A stretch of 64,000 bases of DNA from Nocardiopsis sp. JB363 (GCF_900143625.1 NZ_FRFF01000002.1:1-64000), one strand, 5' to 3'. Counted from the stretch's first letter, positions 26,195-34,799 are shown. Program-made: numbers and translations. Notes: generated by a model from the letters alone, not told the origin.

Positions 26195-27358
26195 TCACCT
26201 CAAGGGGAGGAACTTCGCGATGACCTCGTTCATGATCTCGTAGGTGCCGCCGCCGATGCTGAAAACCCTCGCGTCGCGGTAGTGCCGCTCCACCTCGGTC
26301 CCGCGCATGAACCCCATGCCGCCGTGCAGCTGAACGGCGTTGTCGACCACGTGGTCCATGGCCTCGGTGGCGGTGTTCTTGGCCATCGCCACCTCGGCGA
26401 TGAGGGGTTCCCCGTCCTGGAGCCGTTCGGCGACGCGACGCACGTAGTTGGTGGCGACCTCGGTGCGGCGGTGCATCTCCACCAGGCGGTGGCGCAGGAC
26501 CTGGCGTTTGGAGAGCGGGCCGCCGAAGGCCTCGCGTTCGCGCACCCACGCGACGGACAGGTCCACACAACGCCGCGCCACCGCGCAGGCCTGCACGGAC
26601 ATCGCGATCCGTTCGCTCGCGAACTGGTCCATGATCTGGAAGAAGCCCCGGTCGACCCGGCCCACCAGGTGATCGGCGGGGACCCTCACGTCCACCAGCG
26701 AGAGTTCGGCGGTGTCGGAGGAGCGCCAGCCCATCTTGTCGAGCCTGCGGGTGGCGGTGAAGCCGGGGGTGCCGCGGTCCACGACGAACAGGGAGATGCC
26801 CTCGTGCCCGGTGTCGGAGGTGCGGGCCGCCACGGTCACGAAGTCGGCCCGGTAGCCGGAGGTGATGAAGGTCTTGGCCCCGTCGAGCACCCATTCGTCG
26901 CCGTCGCGGACCGCCCGGGTGCGCAGGTGGGCGACGTCGGATCCGGCGTCCGGTTCGGTGATGGCGAGGGCGCACACGCGTTCGCCCGCCAAGGTGGGGC
27001 GGACATAGTCGCGCACCAGGTGTTCACGGCCGTCGGCGACCAGGGCGGGCAACGCGATGCCGTGGGTGAACAGGGAGGCCAGCACCCCGGTGGGCACCCC
27101 GTTCAGGACGGCCTCCTCGGACACGACGAGCTGGTCGATCATCTCGCCCTCGCCGCCCACCGACTCCGGTGTGCCGAGTCCGAGCAGCCCGATCCTGGCG
27201 GCGGCCCGGTGCAGCTCGCGCGGGAGTTCGCCCTCGTCCTCCCACCGTTCCACGTGCGGCAGGATCTCCTTGGCCGCGAAGGTACGGACGGTCTCGCGCA
27301 GCGCGGCGCGCTCGGGTGTGTTCCATCGGTCGGTCCCGTGGGCCTCGGTCGTGTTCAT
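26195..27358 (-). CDS. acyl-CoA dehydrogenase
   Basis: A 387-residue flavoprotein of the acyl-CoA dehydrogenase family, which introduces an alpha-beta double bond into acyl-CoA and passes electrons to ETF. Visible parts are the N-terminal helical domain, the FAD-binding CALAITEPDAGSD and WVLDGAKTFITSG segments, and a C-terminal domain with the signature-2-like VQLHGGMGFMRGTEVERHYRDARVF and a catalytic-site region around YRDARVFSIGGGTYEIM. The ATG chosen has AGAGGG seven bases upstream. It is followed by its TetR gene and is divergent from a TIGR03084-type gene. Confidence 0.94.
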   Translation of the reverse strand: MNTTEAHGTDRWNTPERAALRETVRTFAAKEILPHVERWEDEGELPRELHRAAARIGLLGLGTPESVGGEGEMIDQLVVSEEAVLNGVPTGVLASLFTHGIALPALVADGREHLVRDYVRPTLAGERVCALAITEPDAGSDVAHLRTRAVRDGDEWVLDGAKTFITSGYRADFVTVAARTSDTGHEGISLFVVDRGTPGFTATRRLDKMGWRSSDTAELSLVDVRVPADHLVGRVDRGFFQIMDQFASERIAMSVQACAVARRCVDLSVAWVREREAFGGPLSKRQVLRHRLVEMHRRTEVATNYVRRVAERLQDGEPLIAEVAMAKNTATEAMDHVVDNAVQLHGGMGFMRGTEVERHYRDARVFSIGGGTYEIMNEVIAKFLPLR

Positions 27359-27395
27359 CTCGCACCCTCTCCCCGGAGAGATCCACTTCACATTT

Positions 27396-27414
27396 TGTTA
27401 TGGTGCACAGAACA
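27396..27414. promoter_or_regulatory. candidate TetR operator
   Basis: The imperfect palindrome TGTTATGGTGCACAGAACA (TGTTnTG-5-CAnAACA) lies between the divergent acyl-CoA dehydrogenase and TIGR03084-type genes. It is likely bound by the TetR regulator encoded just after the dehydrogenase. Confidence 0.55.
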
Positions 27415-27463
27415 TGACACGTTGGTCAACTCTGTTGGCCGACCGCCCCCTGGAGGAGTTCCC

Positions 27464-28282
27464 GTGGTCGACACGCACGCCCTCGTCGAAGACCTGCGCG
27501 CCGAACAGGAGGGACTCGCCGCGCTCCTGGCGGGGATCGACCCCGCCGACTGGGCGAGGCCCACGCCCGCTCCCGGGTGGACCATCACCGACCAGGTGGC
27601 GCACCTGGCGTTCTTCGACGGGGCCGCGCTCACCGCCCTGACCGACCCGGCGGGTTTCGACCGGCTTCTGACCGGTGCCATGGCGGACCCGGACGGGTTC
27701 GTGGACACGGCGTCGGCGCCGCTGGCGGCGCTCGGCCCCGCCGACCTGTCGGTGGAGTGGCGACGGGTCTCGTCGGCGTTGCGGAAGGCCTTGGTCGAGG
27801 CACCCGCGGGGACCCGCGTGCCCTGGTTCGGGCCGCCGATGAGTGTGGCGTCCAAGGCCACGGCGCGGCTGATGGAGACCTGGGCGCACGGTCAGGACGT
27901 CGTCGACGCCCTCGGGGCGGTGCGCGAGCCCACCGACCGGCTCCGGCACGTCGCCCATCTCGCGCTGCGGGTGCGTTCCTACAGTTACCTCGCCCGCGGC
28001 CTCACCGCCCCGGAGAGCCCGGTGCGGGTGGAGTTGACCGCGCCCGGCGGCGGGCTCTGGCGGTTGGGTCCCGACGAGGCCGAGGACGTCGTCAGCGGGG
28101 ACGCGCTGGAGTTCTGTCTGGTACTGACCCGCCGCAGGCACGTCGCCGACACCGATCTGAGAACACGGGGCGCGGCGGCCGAGGAGTGGCTGCGTGTCGG
28201 ACAGACATACGCGGGCGGACCGGGTGAGGGGCGTCGGCCGGGACAGTTCCCGAAGCGTGCCGACACCCCTCGATCAAGTTGA
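27464..28282 (+). CDS. TIGR03084-type metal-binding DinB-fold protein
   Basis: A 272-residue protein of the mycothiol maleylpyruvate isomerase-like (DinB four-helix) superfamily. The N-terminal helix block ALLAGIDPADWARPTPAPGWTITDQVAHLAFFDGAAL has the metal-site His of this group, and a further METWAHGQDVVDAL helix supplies the second, as in the actinobacterial TIGR03084 family. Function is unknown, and mycothiol-linked chemistry is inferred from the superfamily. The GTG start has GGAGGAG five bases upstream. It shares a regulatory region with acyl-CoA dehydrogenase, so they probably act on the same metabolite. Confidence 0.88.
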   Translation: MVDTHALVEDLRAEQEGLAALLAGIDPADWARPTPAPGWTITDQVAHLAFFDGAALTALTDPAGFDRLLTGAMADPDGFVDTASAPLAALGPADLSVEWRRVSSALRKALVEAPAGTRVPWFGPPMSVASKATARLMETWAHGQDVVDALGAVREPTDRLRHVAHLALRVRSYSYLARGLTAPESPVRVELTAPGGGLWRLGPDEAEDVVSGDALEFCLVLTRRRHVADTDLRTRGAAAEEWLRVGQTYAGGPGEGRRPGQFPKRADTPRSS

Positions 28283-28283
28283 C

Positions 28284-28299
28284 CGAACCATCAGGTTCG
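28284..28299. terminator. weak hairpin between convergent genes
   Basis: A 6-bp stem (CGAACC / GGTTCG) with a 4-base loop directly after the stop of the TIGR03084-type gene and before the convergent gene's end. Short, so uncertain. Confidence 0.4.
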
Positions 28300-28314
28300 T
28301 TCCACGGGGACCGG

Positions 28315-29505
28315 TCAGTTCAGCGACCGTAGGAGGGGGATGAAGTCCTCGTCCTCGGAGTACACGCCCGCCCTCTGGGTCTGCTCGTCGAGTTCGACCC
28401 GGACCTCCACCAGGCGGGGGCGACCGCCGGCGGCCGATTCCGGCCGCCACCAGTACAGCTTGTCGCTGATGGGCTTGTCGGTGTCGGCGGTGAAGCGCGC
28501 GGCCAGGTCCTGGAGGGTGCTCATCGCGCCGAGCGGATTGTCGCTCTCGCCCAGGACGTGCGCCATCACCACGGGCGGAGACGGGAACACCACGAGTGCC
28601 CCGTATCGGGCCTCTCCCAGGTGACGGGCGAGGACATGCAGGTGGGAGCCGACGTAGAAGCCGTTGTCGCTGCCGATGTGCACGATGGGGGTGCCCAGGG
28701 CGTCCATGCGGGCGACCTCGACCGGTTCGCTCAGGGCGCCTTCGATGGCCCGGTCGAAGGCCTGCTCCGCGCTCAGGCCGAGCCTTTCGAGGTCACCCGG
28801 GTTCAGCGGCCGGATGGTGTCGGGGAGGTCGAGGACCACGACCTCCGCCACCCCGGGGACCAGCGGCCGGGCCACGATCTGTGCCAGCACGCCCTCGGGG
28901 AAGGACGACTCCGGATAGAGGCGGGTGCGCAGCCTCCCCTCGGGGGTGACGGGCGTTCCCATGTCCGAGACCTGGTTCTCCAGGGCCGCGGCGAACTCGA
29001 CCGCCTTCTCCACGGCGTGCTCCTCGTCCAACCCTTCGAGCAGGGGGAGGAGACCGCCCACGTCCTTCCTTATCGTGCCCCCGTCCGGCAGTGTCAGCAG
29101 GAGGGAGTCGGGGAAGTCGAACTGGGCCTTCAGCCCGCGTGAACCCACCGCGGCCAGCATGGCAAGTCGGGCCAGGTCCGTGGACAGGGGCGGATAGTGG
29201 GTGCCGAAGGCGATGCCTCGCGAGCGCAGCTGCCGCATCATGCCGAACACGATCTGCTCGGCGAACTCCGGGTGTTGCTCCTCCGGGTACTGGAACACCT
29301 GGGCGACGGTGTCCGCGTAGTCGATGTCGAAGGAGTCGCGGCCCTGGTCGTTCGGTGGCAGTGGGAGACGCATCCCGGTGGGTGGGAACGCCTGGATCTC
29401 GACGCCGTACCGGGCGTAGGTGGAGGCCAAGAGGTTCAGGAAGGCCGCTTGGGGATTCGTGTCGGGCATATGGGGTTGGATGCCCGCCACACGACCGTGG
29501 TTCAC
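28315..29505 (-). CDS. DUF1444-like hypothetical protein
   Basis: About 396 residues, soluble. The C-terminal half has a layout similar to DUF1444/YtpQ proteins: a segment with LNPGDLERLGLSAEQAFDRAIEGAL, then SDNGFYVGSHLHVL and GALVVFPSPPVVMAHVL. The match is by eye and uncertain. No catalytic motif is seen. The GTG at 29505 has GGAAGG ten bases upstream, while an ATG at 29469 is also possible. It follows the DUF418 gene on the same strand with 31 bases between, so it may be cotranscribed with it. Confidence 0.78.
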   Translation of the reverse strand: MNHGRVAGIQPHMPDTNPQAAFLNLLASTYARYGVEIQAFPPTGMRLPLPPNDQGRDSFDIDYADTVAQVFQYPEEQHPEFAEQIVFGMMRQLRSRGIAFGTHYPPLSTDLARLAMLAAVGSRGLKAQFDFPDSLLLTLPDGGTIRKDVGGLLPLLEGLDEEHAVEKAVEFAAALENQVSDMGTPVTPEGRLRTRLYPESSFPEGVLAQIVARPLVPGVAEVVVLDLPDTIRPLNPGDLERLGLSAEQAFDRAIEGALSEPVEVARMDALGTPIVHIGSDNGFYVGSHLHVLARHLGEARYGALVVFPSPPVVMAHVLGESDNPLGAMSTLQDLAARFTADTDKPISDKLYWWRPESAAGGRPRLVEVRVELDEQTQRAGVYSEDEDFIPLLRSLN

Positions 29506-29536
29506 CTCGATCCGCCCTTCCTGTCGACGTTCTCGT

Positions 29537-30736
29537 TCAGCGCGCACGGGACAGCACCCGCTTCTGCAGGGCCTCCATCGGTCCATGATCGTATCGGCGC
29601 TGCCAGAGGGTCGAGGCGACCAACAGCAACAGGGACACCCCGAACCACAGGCCCAGGACCCACCATGGCCCGGTACCGGCCACCCGCTCCGCCAGCCCGA
29701 GGCCGAAGCCATAGCAGAGGACCATCAGGATGACGTTCTGCGCCAGGTATCCGGTCATCGCCATCCGGCCGAGCGCGCTCATCGAAGTCGCCACCGGCCC
29801 GTCTCCCCCGACACGGTCCAGCAGCCGACCCACCAGGCCGATCAGGCCCAGGGCCACCAACGGGGCGACCACGTAGCGATCCACCAGGAACCAGTCCGGG
29901 CCGGCCAGGGAGGCGATCAGGGTCAGCGGCACCCCCAGGCCCATGCCCCAGCCCAACAGCCGGGACCGGATCCGCCGTCCCGTCGGGTCCGCTCCGAAGG
30001 CGCCGGCCCGGAACAGACGAACGCCCACCAGGAACATGAACACCATCATCGCGAAGGTGATGATCGCTTCCGCCCGCAGGGACACGACGTTGTCCAGGCG
30101 GAAGGCGATCTGGTCGATGTAGGAGCCGTGCGCGTAGAGGTCGACCCACTCCCTCGGTACCCCCTCGTCCGACGTGGGAAGGAGGACCAGGGCGGTGGTC
30201 AACAGTCCCATCACGGCCAGATGCACCGCCAAGGACAACCACATCACCGTGTCGCGGAACCTCTCCGACCGGGTGAGCAGCCACGCCACCAGCAGGGATA
30301 CCAGCGCGTACCCCATGAGCACGTCCGCGGCGAAGACCAGGGTGAAGTGCACCGCGCCCTCGACGAAGAGGAAGAGCGCCCGCCACTTGTAGGGCCCTGG
30401 CCACCGCGTGCCCCTCTTGGCAGCCGAACCGAACTGGATGGCCAGTCCCACGCCGAACAACAGGGTGAGCAGGGCCAGGAACTTGCCGTTGGCGGCCGCT
30501 CGGAAGAGCCCCTCCGCGAAGGTGCCCGCCGATGGGTTCTCCAGGAAGGCGGACATCGGCCCCAGCTCGCCGTTACCGGCGAGCATCACGGACTCACCGC
30601 CCGGAGCGGTGAACAGCCACACGTTGGTGGCCAGCGTGCCCAGGATGGCCACCCCGCGCAGGACGTCGATCAGGGGCAGTCGTCCGCTCGTACGTGCTGT
30701 GTTCCGGGACTCCGTGGCCCCCGTGACACGGGTCAT
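29537..30736 (-). CDS. DUF418 membrane protein
   Basis: A 399-residue polytopic membrane protein. The N-terminal RLPLIDVLRGVAILGTLATNVWLF and the later ALGRMAMTGYLAQNVILMVLCYGFGLG are the typical DUF418 motifs, with about ten hydrophobic helices. DUF418 proteins are related in fold to membrane acyltransferases, but their function is unknown. The start lies one base past the stop of the upstream TetR gene, with AAGGAG inside that gene, so the two are cotranscribed and TetR probably controls it. A paralogue is encoded near 61 kb. Confidence 0.92.
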   Translation of the reverse strand: MTRVTGATESRNTARTSGRLPLIDVLRGVAILGTLATNVWLFTAPGGESVMLAGNGELGPMSAFLENPSAGTFAEGLFRAAANGKFLALLTLLFGVGLAIQFGSAAKRGTRWPGPYKWRALFLFVEGAVHFTLVFAADVLMGYALVSLLVAWLLTRSERFRDTVMWLSLAVHLAVMGLLTTALVLLPTSDEGVPREWVDLYAHGSYIDQIAFRLDNVVSLRAEAIITFAMMVFMFLVGVRLFRAGAFGADPTGRRIRSRLLGWGMGLGVPLTLIASLAGPDWFLVDRYVVAPLVALGLIGLVGRLLDRVGGDGPVATSMSALGRMAMTGYLAQNVILMVLCYGFGLGLAERVAGTGPWWVLGLWFGVSLLLLVASTLWQRRYDHGPMEALQKRVLSRAR

Positions 30737-30737
30737 G

Positions 30738-31403
30738 TCAGGACTCCTTCGCGTCGACGCCGTCGTCTCCGTCGGCGCCCTCGGCGGTCTCGTCGGTATC
30801 AGCCGTCTCGGTGACGCCGAAGAGCCGGTCGATGTGGCGCCGGAGCATGAGCCGGGCTCCGGTGTCGTCGTAGAGGTCCGGGTTGGTCAGCTGGTGGATG
30901 GTCAGGCCGTCCACCAGCGCGTAGAGGGCTCGGGCCTCCGGTCCGGGCTCCAGCCCCTCGATCAGTTCACCCGTCTTCCCCGCCCCGGTGAGCACCTGTT
31001 CGAAGCCCGACACGACCTGGCCCGTGGCGTAGGCGTGCAGCTCGGCCATCTCGGGATCGGTGATGGTGGCGGGCAGGAACTCCAGCCAGACGGTGAGTTC
31101 CAGGCGTCGTTCCTCGTCCAGGGGCAGAAGGGTCAGCGCCAGCCTCTGAAGGAGGTCGCGCAGCGGGGGATCCAGCTCCACCTCCCGGAATCGCTCCTCA
31201 CTGCGCCGGTACATGTGTTCGATCCCGAACCGGAGTAGAGCGCTCTTGCTCCGGAAGTAGCGCTGGACCAGGCCGACCGAGGCACCGAGTTCGTCGGCGA
31301 CGTCGGCCAGCGTGGTCTTGGCCAGGCCCTTGCGGGCAACGGTGCGCAGCAGGGCTTCGGCGACCTGCCGCTTTCTCTCGTCGTGGTCGGCGGTGCGTGG
31401 CAT
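30738..31403 (-). CDS. TetR-family regulator, probably leaderless and self-repressed
   Basis: A 221-residue TetR/AcrR regulator. The helix-turn-helix is ALLRTVARKGLAKTTLADVADELGASVGLVQRYFRSKSALL (about 17-57), with a helical C-terminal domain like those of BetI-type repressors and a disordered acidic tail. The ATG has no ribosome binding site. A perfect AT-rich palindrome touches the start codon, and a TAATAT hexamer lies six bases upstream, which fits a leaderless transcript repressed by the protein itself. It leads an operon with the DUF418 gene. Confidence 0.92.
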   Translation of the reverse strand: MPRTADHDERKRQVAEALLRTVARKGLAKTTLADVADELGASVGLVQRYFRSKSALLRFGIEHMYRRSEERFREVELDPPLRDLLQRLALTLLPLDEERRLELTVWLEFLPATITDPEMAELHAYATGQVVSGFEQVLTGAGKTGELIEGLEPGPEARALYALVDGLTIHQLTNPDLYDDTGARLMLRRHIDRLFGVTETADTDETAEGADGDDGVDAKES

Positions 31404-31430
31404 ATAAAAATATTACGGGCATATTTTTAT
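31404..31430. promoter_or_regulatory. perfect palindrome overlapping a leaderless promoter
   Basis: Ten-base arms ATAAAAATAT and ATATTTTTAT with a 7-base GC-rich centre abut the TetR start codon. On the minus strand TAATAT sits six bases before the ATG, at the spacing expected of a -10 box for a leaderless mRNA. It is by far the most AT-rich site in the neighbourhood and is the likely operator of the TetR/DUF418 operon. Confidence 0.82.
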
Positions 31431-31510
31431 GAGCGCAAGCCCGAACCCTGGATAATGCCGGGGTGGCGTACCCGCCGGGGGTGCGACCTCGGCGAGGCGC
31501 GGGAGGCGGC

Positions 31511-32809
31511 ATGAAGGCGGACGTTCCACGGGCGGGTGATCACGCATCGCGCCCGCCGAGCCGCAGATCCGTACTGCTGGGCGGGGGTGTACTGCTGGGC
31601 GGCGCGCTCCTGCCGGCCGGTGACACCGCCCGGCGCCGGGAACGGTGGGACGTGGTCGTGGTGGGCGCCGGGGTGACCGGTCTGTCGGCGGCGCGCAACC
31701 TCGTCGACCACGGTCTGTCCGTGGTGGTCCTGGAGGCCAAGGACCGGATCGGCGGCCAATTGCACACCGACCACGACTTCACCTCCGTGCCGGTGGAACT
31801 GGGCGCGGGCCTGATCCACGGACGGGAGGCCTACACCTGGGAACTGGTGAAGGAGGCCCGGGCCGAGACCGTCCGCGTGCGCCACGGGTCCGGGAGCCAT
31901 CGACCGTTGGAGACCCCCGAACCACCGAACGTGATCGAGGACGCCGCCGCGTACCTGCGCCGCATGGGTGTGCCGGAGGAGCGGTGGCCGCCGGTGTCCC
32001 TCGACAACGAACCGCTGCACCGGTGGAGCGCGCTGTGGATGAGCGGGTCCGGCCTGTTCGACTGGTGGTCGGCGCCCCGAGAGAACTTCCGGGTGGTGGG
32101 CGGCTACGACCGGATCCTGCCGCCCCTCGTCTATGACCTGGACGTTCGGCTCTCGCACGCGGTACGCCGGGTGCGCTGGTCGGGCGGGGGCGTGGACGTG
32201 TTCGCGGAGAACCCCCGGGGGACGTTGGAGGTGCGCGCCGATCGCTGTGTGGTCGCGCTGCCGATCGGGGTGCTGAAGGAGGGGGACGTGGTCTTCGACC
32301 CCGCCTTGCCGGGCGCGTACCGCGACGCGGTGGAGTCACTGGACCGGACCGACGCCCTCAAGCTCGTGTACGAGTTCGATCGGGCGGTCTTCCCCGAGGA
32401 CGAGGACGTACTCGGTTGGGACGAGGACTCGGGGTTCGTCTTCTGGTGTCTGTCCCGGAAGGACCCGGAGGTCGTGGTCGCATGGTCGGCCGGGGAGAAC
32501 GCTCGACGTCTGCTGGACCTGGGGATCGAGGAGCGGTTCGCCGCCGGAATCGCGGCGCTGTCGGAATCGTTGGGGGAGGAAGTGCCCGAACCCGTCGCGC
32601 GGACCACGCACGACTGGGCGGCCGACGAGTTCAGCCGGGGCGCGTACCTGTACGTCCCGCCCGGCGCGCACGACGCCCCGCCCACGCTGGCCGCTCCGTT
32701 GGAGGGCGCGCTGTACTTCGCGGGTGAGCCGACCACAGGGGAGAACACCGTGGAGGGCGCCTACGCGAGCGGGTACGACAGCACCGACCGGCTCCTCACC
32801 GAACGGTGA
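31511..32809 (+). CDS. Tat-exported flavin amine oxidase
   Basis: A 432-residue FAD oxidoreductase of the monoamine/polyamine oxidase family. A twin-arginine signal (PPSRRSVLLGG, Arg18-Arg19) precedes the dinucleotide-binding fold VVVVGAGVTGLSAARNL and VLEAKDRIGGQL. The C-terminal FAD motif is LYFAGEPTTGENTVEGAYASGYDS, as in this family. It probably oxidises an amine outside the membrane with release of peroxide and ammonia (family knowledge). The ATG at 31511 has GGAGG five bases upstream. It is divergent from the TetR gene. Confidence 0.9.
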   Translation: MKADVPRAGDHASRPPSRRSVLLGGGVLLGGALLPAGDTARRRERWDVVVVGAGVTGLSAARNLVDHGLSVVVLEAKDRIGGQLHTDHDFTSVPVELGAGLIHGREAYTWELVKEARAETVRVRHGSGSHRPLETPEPPNVIEDAAAYLRRMGVPEERWPPVSLDNEPLHRWSALWMSGSGLFDWWSAPRENFRVVGGYDRILPPLVYDLDVRLSHAVRRVRWSGGGVDVFAENPRGTLEVRADRCVVALPIGVLKEGDVVFDPALPGAYRDAVESLDRTDALKLVYEFDRAVFPEDEDVLGWDEDSGFVFWCLSRKDPEVVVAWSAGENARRLLDLGIEERFAAGIAALSESLGEEVPEPVARTTHDWAADEFSRGAYLYVPPGAHDAPPTLAAPLEGALYFAGEPTTGENTVEGAYASGYDSTDRLLTER

Positions 32810-32969
32810 GGCAGTGGTCGCCGACTAGACTTTTCAGGATGACCGCACTACGACGGACATCCGATATGCCGGATATGACCAGCTGTGGTGCAATATTCAG
32901 AGGGTTCGTGACCCGTCAGGGCCCCGACACCGCGCAACCGCACAACGAGCAGAGGGAGGTTGGCATCCG

Positions 32970-33764
32970 ATGACCAACCGCGCGTACGTGATCGCAGGGT
33001 CGGAGGCCACCGGTGGCGCCGGCATCCAGGCCGACCTCAAGGCCTTCCAGGAACTGGGCGTCTACGGCGTCGGAACGATCACCTGCATCGTCTCCTTCGA
33101 CCCGAAGAACGGCTGGGGCCACCGATTCGTACCGGTCGACCCGGGTGTCATCACCGACCAGATCGAGGCCGCCACCAGCTGCCACGACCTGGACGTCGTG
33201 AAGATCGGCATGCTCGGCACCCCCGACACCATCGATGTCGTCTCCGAGGCGCTCCAGCGTCAGACCTGGCGGCACGTGGTCCTGGACCCCGTCCTCATCT
33301 GCAAGGGGCAGGAGCCGGGCGCGGCCCTGGACACCGACAAGGCCCTGACCGCGCAGATCCTGCCGCTGGCCACCGTCATCACCCCGAACCACTTCGAGGC
33401 CCGCACCCTCTCCGGCATGGAGAGCCTGGAGACCGTCGACGACCTGATCGAGGCGGCCCGTCGCATCCACGAGCTCGGCCCGAAGCACGTGGTCGTCAAG
33501 GGCGGTACGGAGCTGCCCGGGCCCGACGCGGTCGACGTCTACTTCGACGGCGAAGAGGCCACCGTGCTGAGCGGACCGAAGATCGGTGAGGAGCGCGTGA
33601 GCGGCGCCGGCTGCACCTTCGCGGCCGCGATCACCGCCGAACTGGCCAAGGGCGCGGCCGTCGGTGACGCCGTCCGCACCGCCAAGACGATGGTCCGCGG
33701 CGGCATCGAGCAGCGGCTGTCCACGCACGCCCCCTTCGCCTCGGTCGTGCCCATCGCCCCCTGA
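32970..33764 (+). CDS. ThiD/PdxK-family kinase
   Basis: A 264-residue ribokinase-fold kinase. The N-terminal VIAGSEATGGAGIQADLKAFQELGVYG, the central VVKIGMLG and VLDPVLICKG, and the nucleotide-site motif SGAGCTFAAAITAELAKG are those of the HMP-P kinase/pyridoxine kinase group. The segment IVSFDPKNGWGHR and the GAGCT motif fit the gram-positive PdxK branch (pyridoxal phosphate salvage) at least as well as ThiD (thiamine pyrimidine phosphorylation), and sequence reading alone does not decide. No thiamine riboswitch is seen upstream. A GAGGGAGG ribosome binding site precedes the ATG. Confidence 0.9.
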   Translation: MTNRAYVIAGSEATGGAGIQADLKAFQELGVYGVGTITCIVSFDPKNGWGHRFVPVDPGVITDQIEAATSCHDLDVVKIGMLGTPDTIDVVSEALQRQTWRHVVLDPVLICKGQEPGAALDTDKALTAQILPLATVITPNHFEARTLSGMESLETVDDLIEAARRIHELGPKHVVVKGGTELPGPDAVDVYFDGEEATVLSGPKIGEERVSGAGCTFAAAITAELAKGAAVGDAVRTAKTMVRGGIEQRLSTHAPFASVVPIAP

Positions 33765-33885
33765 TCTCCCACGGAGTGTCCTCCCTCACTTCCGACCGCT
33801 CCCGACACATCCGTTGCCCGCGACATGATTGCCACGCGCTCGGATCGGACAGGGGTACAAGTGGAACCGATCGAAGGAGGCCACC

Positions 33886-34083
33886 GTGTCGGAGAGCGAC
33901 AAGGCCGGGAACAAGTTCGACGAGGTCAAGGGCAAGGCCAAGGAGAATCTCGGCAAGGCCACCGACAACGATCAGTGGAAGGCCGAGGGTAAGACCGAGC
34001 AGAGCAAGTCCAAGCTCAAGCAGGCCGGCGAGAAGGTCAAGGACGCCCTGTCCCCGGACGACAAGCCCAAGGGCGGCCGATAG
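33886..34083 (+). CDS. CsbD-family stress protein
   Basis: A 65-residue, highly charged, helical protein of the CsbD family: NKFDEVKGKAKENLGKATDN followed by WKAEGKTEQSKSKLKQAGEKVKDAL, the usual YjbJ/CsbD repeat. Such proteins are abundant under general stress, and their function is not known. The GTG start has AAGGAGG five bases upstream. GGGTAC at 33853-33858, a SigB-type -10, lies upstream without a clear -35. A terminator hairpin follows. Confidence 0.92.
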   Translation: MSESDKAGNKFDEVKGKAKENLGKATDNDQWKAEGKTEQSKSKLKQAGEKVKDALSPDDKPKGGR

Positions 34084-34099
34084 CCCGAATACCAACGCT

Positions 34100-34124
34100 G
34101 GGGAGGTCCCGACGGGGCCTCCCC
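34100..34124. terminator. bidirectional terminator
   Basis: An 11-bp stem (GGGGAGGTCCC / GGGGCCTCCCC, one G-T pair) with a 3-base loop, followed on the plus strand by TT. It lies between the convergent csbD-like and MarR genes. Confidence 0.8.
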
Positions 34125-34142
34125 TTCGTCATGCCCTGTTCG

Positions 34143-34670
34143 TCATGTCCGGGTCCGGAGGTGCTCCTCTTCGGGGGCGCCGTCGCCGAGGGAGAGCAGC
34201 AGTTTGCGCAGCAGCTGGACGAGCTGTCCCTTTTCGCCCGGGTCGAGCCCCTCCAGCAGACCGGCCTGATTGGCCACGTGGTCCTCCACCACCCGATCGA
34301 CCATCGCGAACCCCTCTTCGGTGAGGCCGACCAGGACGCGGCGACGGTTGTCGGGGTCGACCTCCCGGTGCACCAGGCCGCGTTTGACCAGGCGGTCCAC
34401 CCGGTTGGTCATGGCGGAGGAACCCACCATGGTCATCCGCACCAGGTCCTTGGCGCTGAGCCGGTGGTGCGGCGCACCGGACCGTCTCAGGGTGGCGAGC
34501 ACGTCGAACTCCCATCGCTCCAGGCCGTGCCCGGCCAGGTGATCGCCGACCCCCCGGTTCAGGAGCTGATGCAGGCGGTTCATCCGGCCGAGGATCGCCA
34601 TCGAAGAGACGTCGAGGTCGGGGCGTTCCCGGTTCCACTGGGCGAGGTAGAGGTCGACGGCGTCGTTCAT
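34143..34670 (-). CDS. MarR-family transcriptional regulator
   Basis: A 175-residue MarR regulator. Its winged helix reads LERWEFDVLATLRRSG, LSAKDLVRMTMVGSSAMTNRVDRLVKRGLVHRE and DPDNRRRVLVGLTEEG. There is no ribosome binding site before the ATG, and TATGAT lies six bases upstream, again the leaderless pattern. It is divergent from an EamA transporter, with a 33-base palindrome between them, so it probably represses the transporter and perhaps itself. Confidence 0.92.
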   Translation of the reverse strand: MNDAVDLYLAQWNRERPDLDVSSMAILGRMNRLHQLLNRGVGDHLAGHGLERWEFDVLATLRRSGAPHHRLSAKDLVRMTMVGSSAMTNRVDRLVKRGLVHREVDPDNRRRVLVGLTEEGFAMVDRVVEDHVANQAGLLEGLDPGEKGQLVQLLRKLLLSLGDGAPEEEHLRTRT

Positions 34671-34720
34671 GCCGCGATCATAACGGTGCCCGCTTGACGG
34701 ACCCGATCGACTCGACCTAA

Positions 34721-34753
34721 CCTTTCGATATCGAACATTTCGACATCGAAAGG
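34721..34753. promoter_or_regulatory. 33-bp palindrome, candidate MarR operator
   Basis: Arms CCTTTCGATATCGAA and TTCGACATCGAAAGG are inverted with a single mismatch around a 3-base centre. On the plus strand it overlaps the -10 region of a promoter with TTGACG at 34694-34699 and TAACCT at 34718-34723, so bound MarR would block transcription of the EamA transporter. Confidence 0.82.
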
Positions 34754-34761
34754 TTGAATCG

Positions 34762-34799
34762 ATGGCCCCCTCCGTCACCGAGTCCGCCCGGGAAACACC

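Noticed and set aside
26024-27463. The long upstream extension of the TIGR03084-type frame
   Set aside because: It runs antisense to the TetR and acyl-CoA dehydrogenase genes. The GTG at 27464 with GGAGGAG is the proper start.
32810-32969. A possible thiamine or pyridoxal riboswitch before the ThiD/PdxK kinase
   Set aside because: The conserved TPP riboswitch blocks are not seen. Only a short CCGATATGCCGGATATG repeat is there.
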